Shown: piece after piece, positions 1-12,981 of the stretch
Layout: the number at the start of each line of letters is the position of its first letter
Numbering within the stretch: the first letter of the stretch is position 1
NCBI RefSeq assembly: GCF_000972845.2
Contig: NC_040017.1
Location: 23,645,606-23,709,605 of the forward strand
Source: Larimichthys crocea
Taxonomy: Eukaryota > Chordata > Actinopteri > Sciaenidae
Reading direction: 5' to 3'
DNA length: 64,000 nucleotides
The notes under the pieces: generated by a model
What the model saw: the letters and a program-made list of their open reading frames with translations, nothing else
Databases searched by the model: none
Told to the model about the DNA's origin: nothing
Program-made: the position numbers and the translations under genes

Positions 1-303
1 TCTCCACTCGCCCTCCTATTCTAAGCATAAAGGAGAAAGTATGGTGGCTGTGAAAAATACTCGATCTAGAGCCAGTGTTTAGTTTGTCCATTCTGGGTTA
101 CTGTGGAAACATGACGGTTCAAATTGGCTCCATGGAAGACGATCCATGCTATCTGTAGATATAAAAGGCTAATTTTAAGGAAACAAAAACATAACATTTC
201 ATATTTTTTAGGTGATTATACAGTAATTGAAACATAGTTATGCACATTATATTACATTACTGCCATATTCTGTAAGTAGACCCTAAGACACTGGACGTTT
301 TAA
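1..303 (-). mobile_element. Non-autonomous DNA-transposon-like repeat (percomorph TTAAAGG family), copy A, cut by the window edge
   Basis: Read on the minus strand, this begins TTAAAACGTCCAGTGT and runs through a TGCATAACTATG-type core, a TATAATCACCT motif, a TATCTACAGAT segment and a CACTGGCTCTAGA segment. I recognise this order from a short interspersed element very common in percomorph fish, whose consensus starts TTAAAGG-CCAGTGT. It has no coding capacity. The copy is diverged and continues off the left edge. A second, shorter copy lies at 21548-21664, and the two agree at 62 of 70 positions over the shared core (211-280 versus 21563-21632). The family identification is from memory; the two-copy relationship is visible here. 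Confidence 0.65.
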
Positions 304-1977
304 GAACTGTAATCTTTGCCAAAGGTAATTGAGTATATATTCATATCGTTCTCCACTTGATATTTTGACACACAGTTAACAATTTGATAAACTGTTTGTT
401 TCATACATGTTATGTACTATACATGGATTGATATTATATAAAAGACAAACCACACATGCCACCGAAATTGACATATCAGGATTGTCAGTTGAAACAATGG
501 CCCATTTTTTACAGTGCAGCCCAGGCCAATACAAAGGATAATCTGTGGCTGGATGTGGTGCTAAATGAGTGCTTTATGATTCAGCGCTGCTCTCTCATGG
601 CGGAGCTCGATCCAATAATGAGTTAGTAATGAAATTTGGGTTGGTGGATGCTGGGTAATGTGGCTAAGCAATGCACCGGGGGTCCATGGCGTATGCTCAC
701 TTGCTGGTTGGACCCTGGGCTCTGATGAAACCCCCACAGGTTTTAATATTAGAGCAGAGGCCAGCATTGGGGACACAGCCCTATTGCTTTCCAATAAAAG
801 AATATTGACAAAGGACAGACATTTTCCACATCTCAGCTAGGTTGCACGTATGTCACGATTAATGATTAATGAGATAAATAACCAATCTAATGTCTCTAGA
901 ATAATTCTCTTTAATTCAACAATATGGCCATTGGGTCTCTGAGCGCCCTTCTCGATCACCTCTCCTTTACATTGCAGTCTTTCCATCAGACTGTTCTGCT
1001 GAAAGCAGCAAAATGGGAACGCTCGTTTTCAAGTTTAATCGTCATTAGATTTGTAACAGAGTGACAGCTTCATGAATCCAGAAACCTCCTTCACTGTGTT
1101 AGTATGCTCACCCTTGTAAATTCTTTTGTGACTCTGTAAATTTAGAGCATCAATTACACTGTGTCGTGAAGATCTGTGATAAATCTGTATGGTTAGAGTG
1201 TTGCTCTGTGTTCAGACAAAGATCCTTGTTGTTCTTGCACATATCCTGAAGAAAGTCTCACCCATGTTGTCAGTATGTAAATGCTTGGTATTCATCTCAC
1301 TGTTTTCATGATTGATCGACTATAAAATGTAAATGCGTACCACCAGACAATCCATCCTCAGCACAATTTAAAGGTACCGTTGAACACATCTGCATCAAAC
1401 CTGGAATTATTGCAAGTATGTATGCATGCATATCAGAAATACCTTATATACTAAACACAGTGTTGATAAACAATCCATCAGCCCTCTAATGACACATGAA
1501 ATTCATACGTTGCCTCGTTTTCAGTTCGTTCTTTGCAGTCCTGCGCTTTCTGATGCTTGCTTTTGAGGATAAGAAGCTGTTTATATGGAAGTCAAGCCAG
1601 TATAGCTACCATTGCCTCTGCAATCCTTCACTTAGATATAAGCCACTTTCCTGCACTGCCAGAGTCAAGCCCACCTAATCCACTCTGTACTCGCTGCCTT
1701 CCTAGTTTGCCGCAGCAGTAGCAGTGACACTGGACATGTATACAGCGCGGGGCCACATAAAGGCTACCTCCACCTAAGGGGAAGAGGAACCCCTGTAATG
1801 ACTAGCTGAGAGAGCTGGATGAAAGGAGCACAGCAGAGAATATAGACTAGAGAGGGCAGCTCGGCTGACCCAAGGATCACGCTCTGGTTTGGCCCCTTGG
1901 GGTTTAGATCACAACCAATTGTAGCAACCCCAGTGCCCAGGCCTCACACACACACACACAGCATGTTCTGAGCTGTG

Positions 1978-2007
1978 TGTAACGGGGCTGTTCACAACCC
2001 CGTTACA
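1978..2007. repeat. Perfect 10-bp inverted repeat (strong hairpin)
   Basis: TGTAACGGGG (1978-1987) and CCCCGTTACA (1998-2007) are exact reverse complements separated by 10 nt. The loop itself contains TGT and ACA, which can pair after one C/A mismatch. A (CA)8 tract lies just upstream at 1945-1960. No gene is adjacent, and function is unknown. Confidence 0.8.
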
Positions 2008-4562
2008 ACCCTGCCCGCTTCCTTTCCATAGCGGCCAAGCCTGAAGGTCTACAGGGATACGGTATTATGGAAGAATTAGATCCTAACTTGCCTGAGAATG
2101 CCCCAGGCGATATCAGTATTAAAAACTGCCCTTTGTATTTGTCACACCTTATTTTCACTTTACTGTAATATTTCAAAGGGTATTTTTTTTCTCAGACTTT
2201 GTTAATATGCACTACACTGTCAAAGCACAAGCAACCCTAGCCCCCAACAGTTTTCCATGAACCTCATTTAAATGGAAATTATACAATTATAACCCCCGTG
2301 AAACGCTACCACTGTGATGAGGGAACTGAGACTTTTTTAATGTCAAACATGCACTTTTGGTAATGCAATTACTGATGCTGCATTTCTTCTCTTTTCTGTT
2401 GCGAGGGGAGAAACTGTTTAAGGTATGTTTTGCCTCTAAATGTACTATAGCAAAGATAATGGCGGCTATCAAGCTATCAAGCCTTTTTTTTTCCACTAGG
2501 CCCACACACAGGGGGGCCATGAGACAGAGTTGTAGCAGTAATCTTCTTTCCTGCATGACTCCCACCTTTAACTGGGCTATGCATGGCCTGCTGGCACAAT
2601 AGCCTCACCACTTATCATAACCACCTGCCATTTACCCGCAAACACAATCCTGTTCTCTGACTAGGTAATTACTGTGTTTGCTTCCACATTGTTGTGTCTC
2701 CACCATGCTGATAGTCATGTCCAAAGATGACAGCTACTGCTGGTTTTCCAAAGGCTCTGCAGCTATGCGCCATATGCGCCTCTCCAATATTGTTGAATCC
2801 AAAGCACCCTGAAGAGACAAACATGTATCACATCTTGTTTTTATGCTCATGTGCAACCCGCACATCCCTTTTCTTTTATGTTTTGTTTCTGCAAATTGAG
2901 TCAATGGCATGAAACACCACGAGCGACTGTTCTACCATCCGAAACAAGAAAAGACACTTGACTCCTCAGGTACATGGTACAGTCAAAAGTACAAAGATGG
3001 AATTCATGGCCTGTTTTTTTTCCCAGCATTGCTACAGCTGCAAGATGTTTACTTCAGGCCTTTCCATAAATACAAGGCGTCTCAACTGACCGGGATTAGC
3101 ACTGTGGGGAAGGGAGGTTCTTCGAAAGGGGATGGGAGTGGAATGTGGTTTTTGGGGGTAAAAAGCAGCTGTTTGAAGACCGTAAAAACTTCCATGATGT
3201 AGGTCCTCTGTACTTGATAATGATGACCCTGGATCCCATTACTCCAGAATCAGGGAGTCAACATCTATGCCCTGCAATTTAGAAACAGGATTCCAGTCTG
3301 TAATGAGAGGCCCCTTGGTCTGGACTGCACGGGATAGCCACGTGATACAGGAAGTCACCCCGGCTCCAGGTCACACAACAAACACACTGACCTCAGTATG
3401 ACAGCTACAGACTGTCCATCCATTAAGTGTAGATTTCAGTGATATACAAACCCTACATTATAGCCAAACAAAATACTTAAGGTTAAAATTGTTCATGACA
3501 AGTGTGGTGTAGGTTACTGGTCATAGTTTAAAATGATCTCACCGTGTGTAAAAGCTACATGGTACAGTCAGTGATTCTGAATAGCCAAATCTTTGTCTTG
3601 AGACCTGATGATGCAGCTATAGTAGTCACAGTCATGGATCATATTTTGGTGATACCTTCTAAAACAATCTCCACACTTGTAAGCTTTAAGTAGTTTATTC
3701 AGTGATTCAGAATTGTACCCAAACCCACCGATGTAGCTTTGTGGTCTGCTGTTTGTACTAAGGTTTGTTTATTCTCACGCTGATTTAAACATTGAGACTT
3801 AACACAAAAAACTCTACTATTGTTTTTTGTGTTGGATTTTGTGAGTAATGTATGCAAATCTGTTTTACATATGTAACAAACAGGTTAATCTGGCTTTTAG
3901 CCCTGTAATCATTTGTTGTCTTAAAACGCAGATGAAATCAATTTAAGGGGATTTCCAATAGATCTGTATATATTTAATCATTTATTGGTAAAATAATCCT
4001 AACTTAGTGATGTGCCAGAAACTGATGGATTATATCATGATTACAATTTGAATCAGACCATCAGATCTCTGAAACAAATGTTATTTTCAAAGTAACCTTT
4101 CCAAACGTGAAACAGAGTGTATGTTGTGAAGAGGACAGCCCGTATTGCTCATCTCAGGGGGCAGCTGATAAAATAATTTCAAGAAAGGACAATTGGTCTC
4201 TGCTGAATTTTAAAACTCATTTACTGTCTTTTGCCAATTTTTGACAGATGGGAAAGTGGCAATTTTGTTTAGCTCCCCAAAGACTAAACAAATGAAATGC
4301 AGGAGGTCACTGACGAGCTCCTGTGACTGAATTAACGCCACCCTTTTCATAATTGCTCTAGAATATGTGCTGGAGGTTTCAGCTCGATACACCCTGCCAT
4401 CTTGCGCACATAGATTTAGCAAGACCCTGACCCCACCAAAGCTGTAATTCACATCAGGATTAGATTTCCCCTCGTGCTTCTTCCATATTTTTTCTGTTAT
4501 ATATATGGAACTCCATCTAGGTGCGGGCAGCGTCCTCACTCAGTTGATAATACAGTTTATTA

Positions 4563-4582
4563 AAACCCACCATGGTGGGTTT
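4563..4582. repeat. Perfect 20-bp palindrome
   Basis: AAACCCACCATGGTGGGTTT is its own reverse complement across all 20 bases, centred on CCATGG. Symmetry is lost at the next base on each side. It lies in non-coding DNA about 22 kb upstream of the robo2 start. Confidence 0.9.
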
Positions 4583-7500
4583 GGTGGAATGGAGGTCACA
4601 TAGGAGACTCTAACCTGTGTCATCTATAATTCATTGTCAGAATATGCTCTTCTTAGTGGGATTAAAGTTTAATAACTTGACAGGCTCTGTAAATACCTCT
4701 TTGTGCAGAGCTAGTGTCTTGCCTTGTCAATGGACTAGTGCAGGAGCTAGATATAGTTCTGAGTTGGGGGCTGGGACAGATGGGGAGCATCTGTTGGGGG
4801 AGAGGAGGTGCAGTAAGCCCAGGTTAAGCCCTGAGAGCCCACCGTCAGCAGGCCAGTCTCCTGTATAAGGACAAGCCCAAGCTGAAATGTGTTTCCCTGC
4901 AGATAAGGTCCAGTCCAGAATGGGGGGCATGGATGAGATGTGGCCCCTATCTGTTATGGTTCCTATTGTGTGGGCGAGCAATTAGGTTAGGGGAAATGTA
5001 ATACCTCTGTGTGAGTTTGGCTCCGTATGTAGCTACTGTAGTAACTTTGGTGAGGTTAGAGAGGGTGGAGGACACACTGTCTGCAGTTGTTGGGAGTCGT
5101 AGAGTTGGAGTTTAACTGTCTAATCACACAGAGCAGTATATTAACCTAAACTGCATATCGTGTGCAGCATAAAACACTTTCTACCTAGCATGTGTCTCTG
5201 TAGCATGACAAGATGCTTTTATATATTTTATTATGGCTGTTTTGGATTTTACAGTCTCACAGGAGGCTTTGTAGCGAGATGCCTGACTGTCTTTGGCTGG
5301 CCCTGTCATCATTATTAGGTCTGTCTTGTTTATGGCTGCATTTAGCCAGTGGACTAGGTGGGTTCACAGAAAGGAAACAAGCTCTATTTAGCCATCACTC
5401 AGCGCTTGTTAAAAATAACAGCTTTGCTGCAGCACTGGACCTCAGTGTTCCTCCAGTACTGTAATGCTCTACTATCAGTAACTGAGTTATCAGTAACAGA
5501 TCTCTGATGTGGCTGGACATCATAGCACCACTTCAGTGCAGTGACCTTTCTTCTGCATCCCTTTCCACTTATGAAGTGCATGTTTTGATCAGGCTTGTGG
5601 AAATTTGCCAGTGTGTGATTGCTAAGCAGCAGTGTTTAGGCATTCCTAGAAATCACATGAATTATGTTTTAGATTCAGCTTTCGTTGGATGTGTTTGGCA
5701 CCAGACCAACCAATTAACCTCTCTAAATGGCAGTCTGGACTGTTTGAAATCCTTTTCGTCACATTTAGACCCCCTGTGGTTTCTATCTGGGAACAACGGG
5801 TAAGGGGTGATGCATAGTGCAAGTGTGTGTGCTTGTGTGTGTGTGCATGCAGAGTAATACTGCACTGTATATAGCAGAGAGTTTAAGGAGTAGTGTACTA
5901 GCTATGGCCTAGTAATTTCATTTTCCCTTTAATATAGCTTGAACTCCCTTTAAAGCTATGGACATGTAAATGTATTTTCCCCCTCAGTGGCCCCTCTCTT
6001 TCAGGTTTATGGAGCACATTATGGTCTAATTGCTTTGATTTGGATCCTGCTTGTAAAACCAAACCTGTGGTGGTGCTCTTCAGACCATCTCTTCACTTCA
6101 AAGACAACCATCTATCCCTCCCAACCCCCCAATTTACTGTTGTGGCCAGGTGAGCAGGAAGAAGTGCTTCCCTTCAGACCCATCTCCACTGATGTAGGCA
6201 CTAAATTGCAATTATTCATGATGGACGGATCAGAAAAGCTTTTCCTTCCTCACAAAACTCAATTCACCTCCATTCTATTGTTGTGTCGTTCATGCAAGTA
6301 ATGCGAATGCATGTGTTCTCCTGAGTGTGTGTGTTGTGGTGGTCTTGTGATTTCACCACATAAAACAACTTGTATTCTGGGTCTCTCGGGGGCTGATCCT
6401 TTGACATAGAATAGATTAAATACCAGGAGGAGATGGCTTTGTGTGCTGCACTGGGCAAGTGGGCAAGTAGTACAATAGCCAGGTAATGCTAGGTTGTAAT
6501 GCATTCCCACCACACCTCTGTTGCAGCTCTGAATATATGGCCAGCAGCTACGCTGCAGCTCTGAATGGGTGTTTTAATGTTGCCTTGTAATTTGTTGGAA
6601 GCCTTGTAGCTTGTGTCACACTTCAGTGTTGGGTAACGCATGGAGAATTCACACAATGTTAGCAGAGTGCTCAAGGAGAGGAGGTGAAATACTCTCATTG
6701 TTTGTGTCACCATTATTGCCACTGAAATGTCTAAACACATTAATGTCAGTAGTGTCTCCTAATGAGAGACAAACTGCTGTCTGGATATAACATATATCTT
6801 TCAAACATTACCACATTTCATGAGGAATGTTTGGGGCATTTTTGCTTTATGTTTTTGTTACCTTAGCCTTTTATATCTGAAGGCAGTGTGGGTCCTCCAT
6901 GTTCCTACAGTAGGCCAGAAAACAAAATGCAAATTTATTTTTAAATTTAGTTGCAGTATAATAGGAGTACTTTTTGATTTAACTGCAGCTGAAGTGACTC
7001 ATGTTTGGACAAAGAGAATAATTATGCTCATGTCTCAACATGAACTCCATTAGTGAAATCACCAATGGCTCTTTTAGCTGTTATTAAAGGCTTTTTAGAA
7101 ACTGTAAGAGTCTAAACGGTGGCAAACAGATGTTCCATTGGCTTTAATAGCCAAGAAAGAAAACGCTCCTTTGAAATATGTGACTCTAAGTAGTGTGCAG
7201 AATTATAAACACTCTAAATTGTAAATACAATGCATTCACTCGATTATTGGTTTAAATTCATGTATTGATGTAGAAGTGATGTAATGGGACTCTTGACCTC
7301 AGCATACACAGATTTGACCCCATATGAGCCCCCTCTTTGTTCTCGAAGTTGATCAAGTGGTATTGTTTTGTCAAAGGAATGTGGCTGGCGATTTGTCTTA
7401 ATTCAGACAACAATTGCAGTGTAATTCCTTTCCTTTCTTGACTTCCTGTCTCTATTGTTTTCCCCAGTTGTATTCATTTTTTCAGATACGGCCACTTAAT

Positions 7501-7605
7501 GCCACTTGGACATCTAATTATGTGTTCAAGTTATGTCTTGTAACCATGTAAAATAGATGGTGTGATGTACTCTGTGACATCCTTTGTAAACATTACTGTC
7601 AGAAT

Positions 7606-7619
7606 CCAGTAGAGGGCAC
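7606..7619 (+). promoter_or_regulatory. CTCF-like motif, forward
   Basis: CCAGTAGAGGGCAC matches the vertebrate CTCF core CCASYAGRKGGCRS at all 14 positions. It lies 19.4 kb upstream of the robo2 start. Occupancy cannot be judged from sequence. Confidence 0.5.
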
Positions 7620-10600
7620 ATTTCACTAGCTCCTTTTCTCTTTCACATCACTTTGTTTTTAAATGTACCCCCCCACACACACCTCCACCTCGCTCTCCCA
7701 TCTCTCATTTTGTTGTGACTGGACATAAAATTAGAGAGAGAGATATTGGAAGTCACACAGCAGACATAGACACAGATGGGGTAAAAGGATTGTTAAACAT
7801 TTAAAGCTCCTACCACCATCTTTTTATTTCCACATGCTGCTCAGATTGATTTTTCAAATTTTTTATTTTTTTTTTGTTTTCTAGTTTTTCTCTGCTCGGT
7901 CAAATCTATGATTTGAGCTGAAAGAATGAGCTGTTTGGTATGTGTGCTAAGTGAGAAAAAGAAGAAAGAAAAGTGAACGGTTTCCTGAACAGGTTGACTT
8001 ACACCATGTTCTTAAACCTAGAGCTTTTCCACAGACATCATTTTAATGGCCCGCCTGTAAATCATCTGGGGTATACCTGCATTTAAGTTAAAATATGAGA
8101 AGCATAGCGACAGCCTTGGCCACCTCTCAGTTATACACACCTCGGATTTATGACCACCATCATAGCACCCCAGGGAGAAAAGCTCAACACTGTGGCTGCA
8201 CAGCAGAGGAAAAATGTATAGTGCCAGTCACAAGGGCTTACAAGTTCAATACTTGGAATTCAGAAAGACAGATTTTGAGTGCTGAACTTTAAAATCCATA
8301 GAATATATGTTTTAGGCCCCCTGAACAAGCTGTGCCTCTGGTTTCTTTTAGTATCACTGCTTCTTTTCATAGAAGAGAAATGTCACTTAGAGATCACAGT
8401 ACTCAGAGTTCACGGCATCCATTAGAGGAGATTCACTGGCCTTTTAAAGGGATATTTGTGTGGGTTGCAGCTCTTCCTAGAATTGCAAAAGCTTGCAAGG
8501 ACAGATGTATTAAATACCTTTTCCGTGCTGTATACTTGGTTTGTAACATGAATGTGTGAATTGATTTATCACTCTTTTGCTACATTTAGTGCAAATAAGA
8601 ATATCAGACCGCAGTTTATGTAACACGGAAGTGCATCTTTTATTCAGGAAAGTCATTAGTTCAAGCCATTAGTTGATTAGTTACATTTATTATATTAAAT
8701 TCATTATCTCAATATACATTTTTGAATTATCAGAAATTGTTTTGATTTCCAAGGGCTGAGATAGAATGTTAGATGAAGGTCAGTCATATGGAGAAGGACA
8801 TTTGAATGTCGTCAAATGCAGAGACTTTGGGTTATGTAAAGTTGGAGGCAAACAAAGTGACCACATAACACAATAGGTGCTGGGAATGAGATTCAACAGT
8901 CAACTATCTTCGAGCCAGCGAGATATCATGGACAAAACAATCTCAGTAGTACCTAAAGCAGCAATTTGGTACATGATTACAGATTATAACAGAACAAAAA
9001 AAAAAACGTGAAAACTGTGTCCCTTTGTCATAAAATGTAGCACTTGTATTGAATAAATTGGAGAGAAGACTGCTCAGCACTGCAGTAGAGAACAGGAGAG
9101 TTTGAAAGCTTGTTGTGTTGATGTTCTTCCTCAGAGCCTGTGTAATCTTATACATGAAAGACAACCTGCTGTTAGGAAGAGAGTGCTGCAGATACAAGTA
9201 CACATCAATAAAAAAGCACTAAAGCAACTTGAATTAAGAAGTAGTTTGAAATGTGGAACGTGTTTAAAATATTGTACCTTCAGACAATTAGCCAATTAGT
9301 CAGTCCACTTCTGCCAAAGAGGTGTAAAGTGCCTCAGTGTGTCATTAAGTGTGTTGAAACACAAATGATTTTACTGTTTGTTTGAATTAGGTAACCAGCG
9401 TAAAAAAAACCATACAATATATGCATACAAGTACTGTATATACTGAGACTAGTTATACTGTGGAACTTGTTCAAGCTTTATAGCTTCATTAGCACATAAC
9501 TGTGATAAAGTAGTTTTAATCGATGAAATCTGGTTTTACAAAAAAACATGGACATGCTCCATTTGAGCGACACATCTTTTTATGCTTCCTGTGCTCATCT
9601 CTGAGGTGTTATGGCCATCTTCTCGGGGATAAACACAACAGAGTTTACTGCAGCTCTTACTGTAGCCTTAGAGGTCCTAAATGACTTCTGTCCATTCCCT
9701 TTAATTTTCTCTGCTTTCCAATGATAATACCTTTTACAAACCAAAGCAACAACATGGCTGCTTTTCCACCATGCTTCACTATTACTGATTTCTTTTAATT
9801 TCAAGAGACTTTTCCAAGTCAGCTCCTCGGAGCATCACGGCCCATAATCATCTTCCCCATGTATCGCATCATATTATTACATCCATACTGCTCACATCGC
9901 AGTGGCAATAATGGCACTTTTTAGTGCTTGATTATATCCTTAGGACAGATCAGACAGTGACCACCTTCCTGCTGCAAACTAATCAGCTCCAAAAAATTAC
10001 TTATTGATCCCAGGCCAGAGCAAGGAGGGGGATTTAGTGGTGGGGTCAGTGGGAGGGCCCATGTTGCCTGATTGCCAGCCAGCGGTTTTGAATCATGAAA
10101 ACATACAATCGTAAATACATACACATCCATGAAAACTTTTTCATAAAACCAATTACAACCCAAACATGTACCTCTAACGAGTTTTCCTTTCACAAAAACG
10201 TCATGAGAGATATGATGGTAACTGGATCTGGTTTCACATTGGAATATTCCCTCGGCACAACATCTCTCTCCCTTAAAATACATAAATTGGAAATGGATTT
10301 TTTTTATATATTTATACTGTGCATGACATTTAGCTTGGAAAAGTAATATGATTATATATTAATATAATTGAAAAATCAGCTCCACTAGGAATGCTCACTG
10401 TATGATCCTGTTGAGTTTTGTAATAGCTCTCTGTGGGAGTCCAGACACGTATTGAAGTGCTAAAGGGTTTTTATGTCATCTTTGAACAACATGTATTTCT
10501 GTGTTGTATTTTATTGATGCTACATAATAAATGTGTTACAATTTGTTTTAGCCGTTACAGCTCACCAATATTTACACTTATGTTTTCTCACTATTTTCAT

Positions 10601-12508
10601 TTTCAGTACAGTAAAACCAATGCAGACACTGTTCGAGCAGACTGTGGTCTATATGTTTTCCCTATACTGTTCCCATGGCATGGCAGCTCTCATTCCAGAC
10701 AGCATTGATCGGATCTTTTAGAGATGAATGGATTAATTACAGCCAGTGAGAGGAGACGAAATACAGTCTGGCGTGGGGACGAATGGAATTGAGGGCTGGG
10801 ATTGAGAAAGCCATTAAGGCAAATTGAGGGCATTAATGACTGTAACACTGCCAGGGGGCCCCATCGGCCCACCCCTTCCTCCCTGGCACTATGGCTGTGT
10901 AATGGCTTTCCTTGGCTGCTCTTTTCAGGCATCGGTCGAGCGACGGCTTTTTCTGACACAGTGGCTGACAGGATGTTCTTTTCCACACCTCTGTGCCTAT
11001 ACAAGGTCTCAAAGAGGGTGCTGTCAGAAACCACAAAAACCACCTGCACCACGTTGTTAAGACATGATGACCCAAAGCCACCGGAGATACAGTGAGGGAT
11101 TTTAAAAAGCCTAATTAGATATATTTGATGAGGGACACTGATGAGTAATGCTATTTAAATATATACTCTACATGTGTGAGAGTTTTTGAGAAATAGAGGA
11201 ACATTGTGTGGCTTATTCTTTTCTCTCTAGTAGAGAGAAGTGGGCAAATAGGTCATCTAAAGAAATACAGCACGAACCATTACGCTCACGCCTTGAAGCG
11301 ATATACATACACATGAAACAAGACTTCAATAAATAATGAATAGCAAAAAGAAATATGGGCTTTGTGTTTATCTAATTAAACACCATAAAATATGAATGAA
11401 AATGAGTTATGGTTTACTTGGATGTACATTTCTTAAAGTCAAATTATTTACTATGTTTCATCTCTGTAGGCTTTGTGCCACCATTGGATGTTCTGCACAT
11501 GAGCTCCAGGACTGTATTGATGTAAAAATCAATAATAATAATGATAATACCAGTTGTACCCATAATTATAATAATCATAGGCTTTGTGCTCCTCTTTGTT
11601 CTTCTCTTGTAAGTTTGTTTCACCCCTTCTCAATGTCTAGGCTGTTTAAATCTAATCTAGCTCAACACATTACTCCGCTCACACAGCCCCCAGCTGAATG
11701 TAGCAACTCATAAAAGCCCAATATTTCAGCCATATTGATTCCTCTGGTAAAATTGGTTTGAGCTATGAATGTGCTGCAGCGCTGTATACTGAAATGTTTT
11801 GCAGCCGCGGGGGAAAAGAGCGAGGGTGACCTTGAATGTTTTTTTCTTCCTCTCTTACTTTCATATCAGTTTTTCTCATTCTCCCTCTAAGCACTGCTTC
11901 ATGTTTTTTTCTGATACCCTCACGTACGCTGTAACATGAGTGACCTATGGCACGGTATTCACATTCTCTTAACCTGAGTTACTCTCTCTATTCATGCATT
12001 CTCAAAAGAGAAAAATATTTGGATTTGTCCCTAACTTTGAACGGGGAAATGACACAAAGCGATTCGCATTTGATCTCTGGTCCAGATCATTTATATGACA
12101 CTTTCTCTGCTTCCTTTCATCTTTTTAGATCCTTCAGCAAGAGTTCACTCAAATGGAAAATACGTTATGTGCTTGTATGTGATCCCTGACCAGGATTTCA
12201 ATAGTACACTGCTGCATTTCTCTCACGGCACACTGACTATACACTACGCGTTGGTGGTATGAAATGTAGCATGTAGAGGCAGCTGAATCTGAGCCTCATA
12301 ATGGAACAACCCCATCTAATGCCTACCTCTAACCCTTGGCAATAATAGTAACAGTACTTTTAGCTTCACTTGCACTTTATCCCCGTCTTAACTTAATTAG
12401 TAGAGACAATTGAATGATCGCTGCTACAGCTGACTGTTTACTTTTACTGACATCCATATATCCATGAACTTTATAATGGCCACAGCTGTGGTTTACAGCT
12501 ATTAGTGC

Positions 12509-12981
12509 TAGGGATGGGAATCATTAGGATTGTATCAATGCCAGTATCAATATTTATTTTTCATACATCATCATACAGGACACGTTTAAGTGTTGTTCAC
12601 CAAGAGGGAGAAGGAATTAGTGTGGGAGATTTAGACTACGACTGACTGTCTCGCTTACCAGGTGTCCAGGAAAAACAACCAACCTTCTGCTCCAGATGGA
12701 GGCTCATGCGTCTAGAACAGTGACTCAATATATGTGCACAGGTTGTTAGTTGCTTCAACAACTGGTACTGGCACATCAGATGTAGGAAAACATTTAAGAA
12801 TGCATGGCATGTAGTGCATTTGAAAAAGAGTATTCACAGTCCACAGAATACAAATACATATGCACTCATAAACAGCAAACGGCTATATATGAGGGTAAAT
12901 GTCATTTTAATAGTTTACTTTAACATTTTGACCAATCAGATCTGGTACCAATTAAAGACTGGTCTTTGGTGTCCATGCCTG
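12509..12981. mobile_element. Decayed non-autonomous DNA-transposon-like element with TAGGGATGGG ends
   Basis: The left end TAGGGATGGGAATC and the right end GGTGTCCATGCCTGA resemble, in inverted orientation, the ends of a widespread fish element whose ends read TAGGGATGGGTATC. The left flank (ATCATTAGG, TATCAATGCCAGTATCAATA) looks like that element after CpG-to-TpG/CpA decay, since replacing CA or TG by CG restores TATCGAT/CCGGTAT-type motifs. The right flank has GGTACCAATTAAAGACTGG. There is no transposase frame. The middle 300 bp is not recognised. Family identity is from memory and the boundaries are approximate. Confidence 0.45.

Larger units (their letters stand above)
304..12508. other. 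Upstream non-coding DNA, left part
   Basis: No gene is supported. Short open frames here lack domains, splice signals and codon-like composition. The segment holds the hairpin at 1978-2007, the palindrome at 4563-4582, the CTCF-like motif at 7606-7619, and CNE-like AT-rich stretches with TAAT motifs at about 850-1100 and 10720-10860. A weak duplication is visible around 3568 and 3701, where CAGTGATTC-GAAT recurs. Confidence 0.6.
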
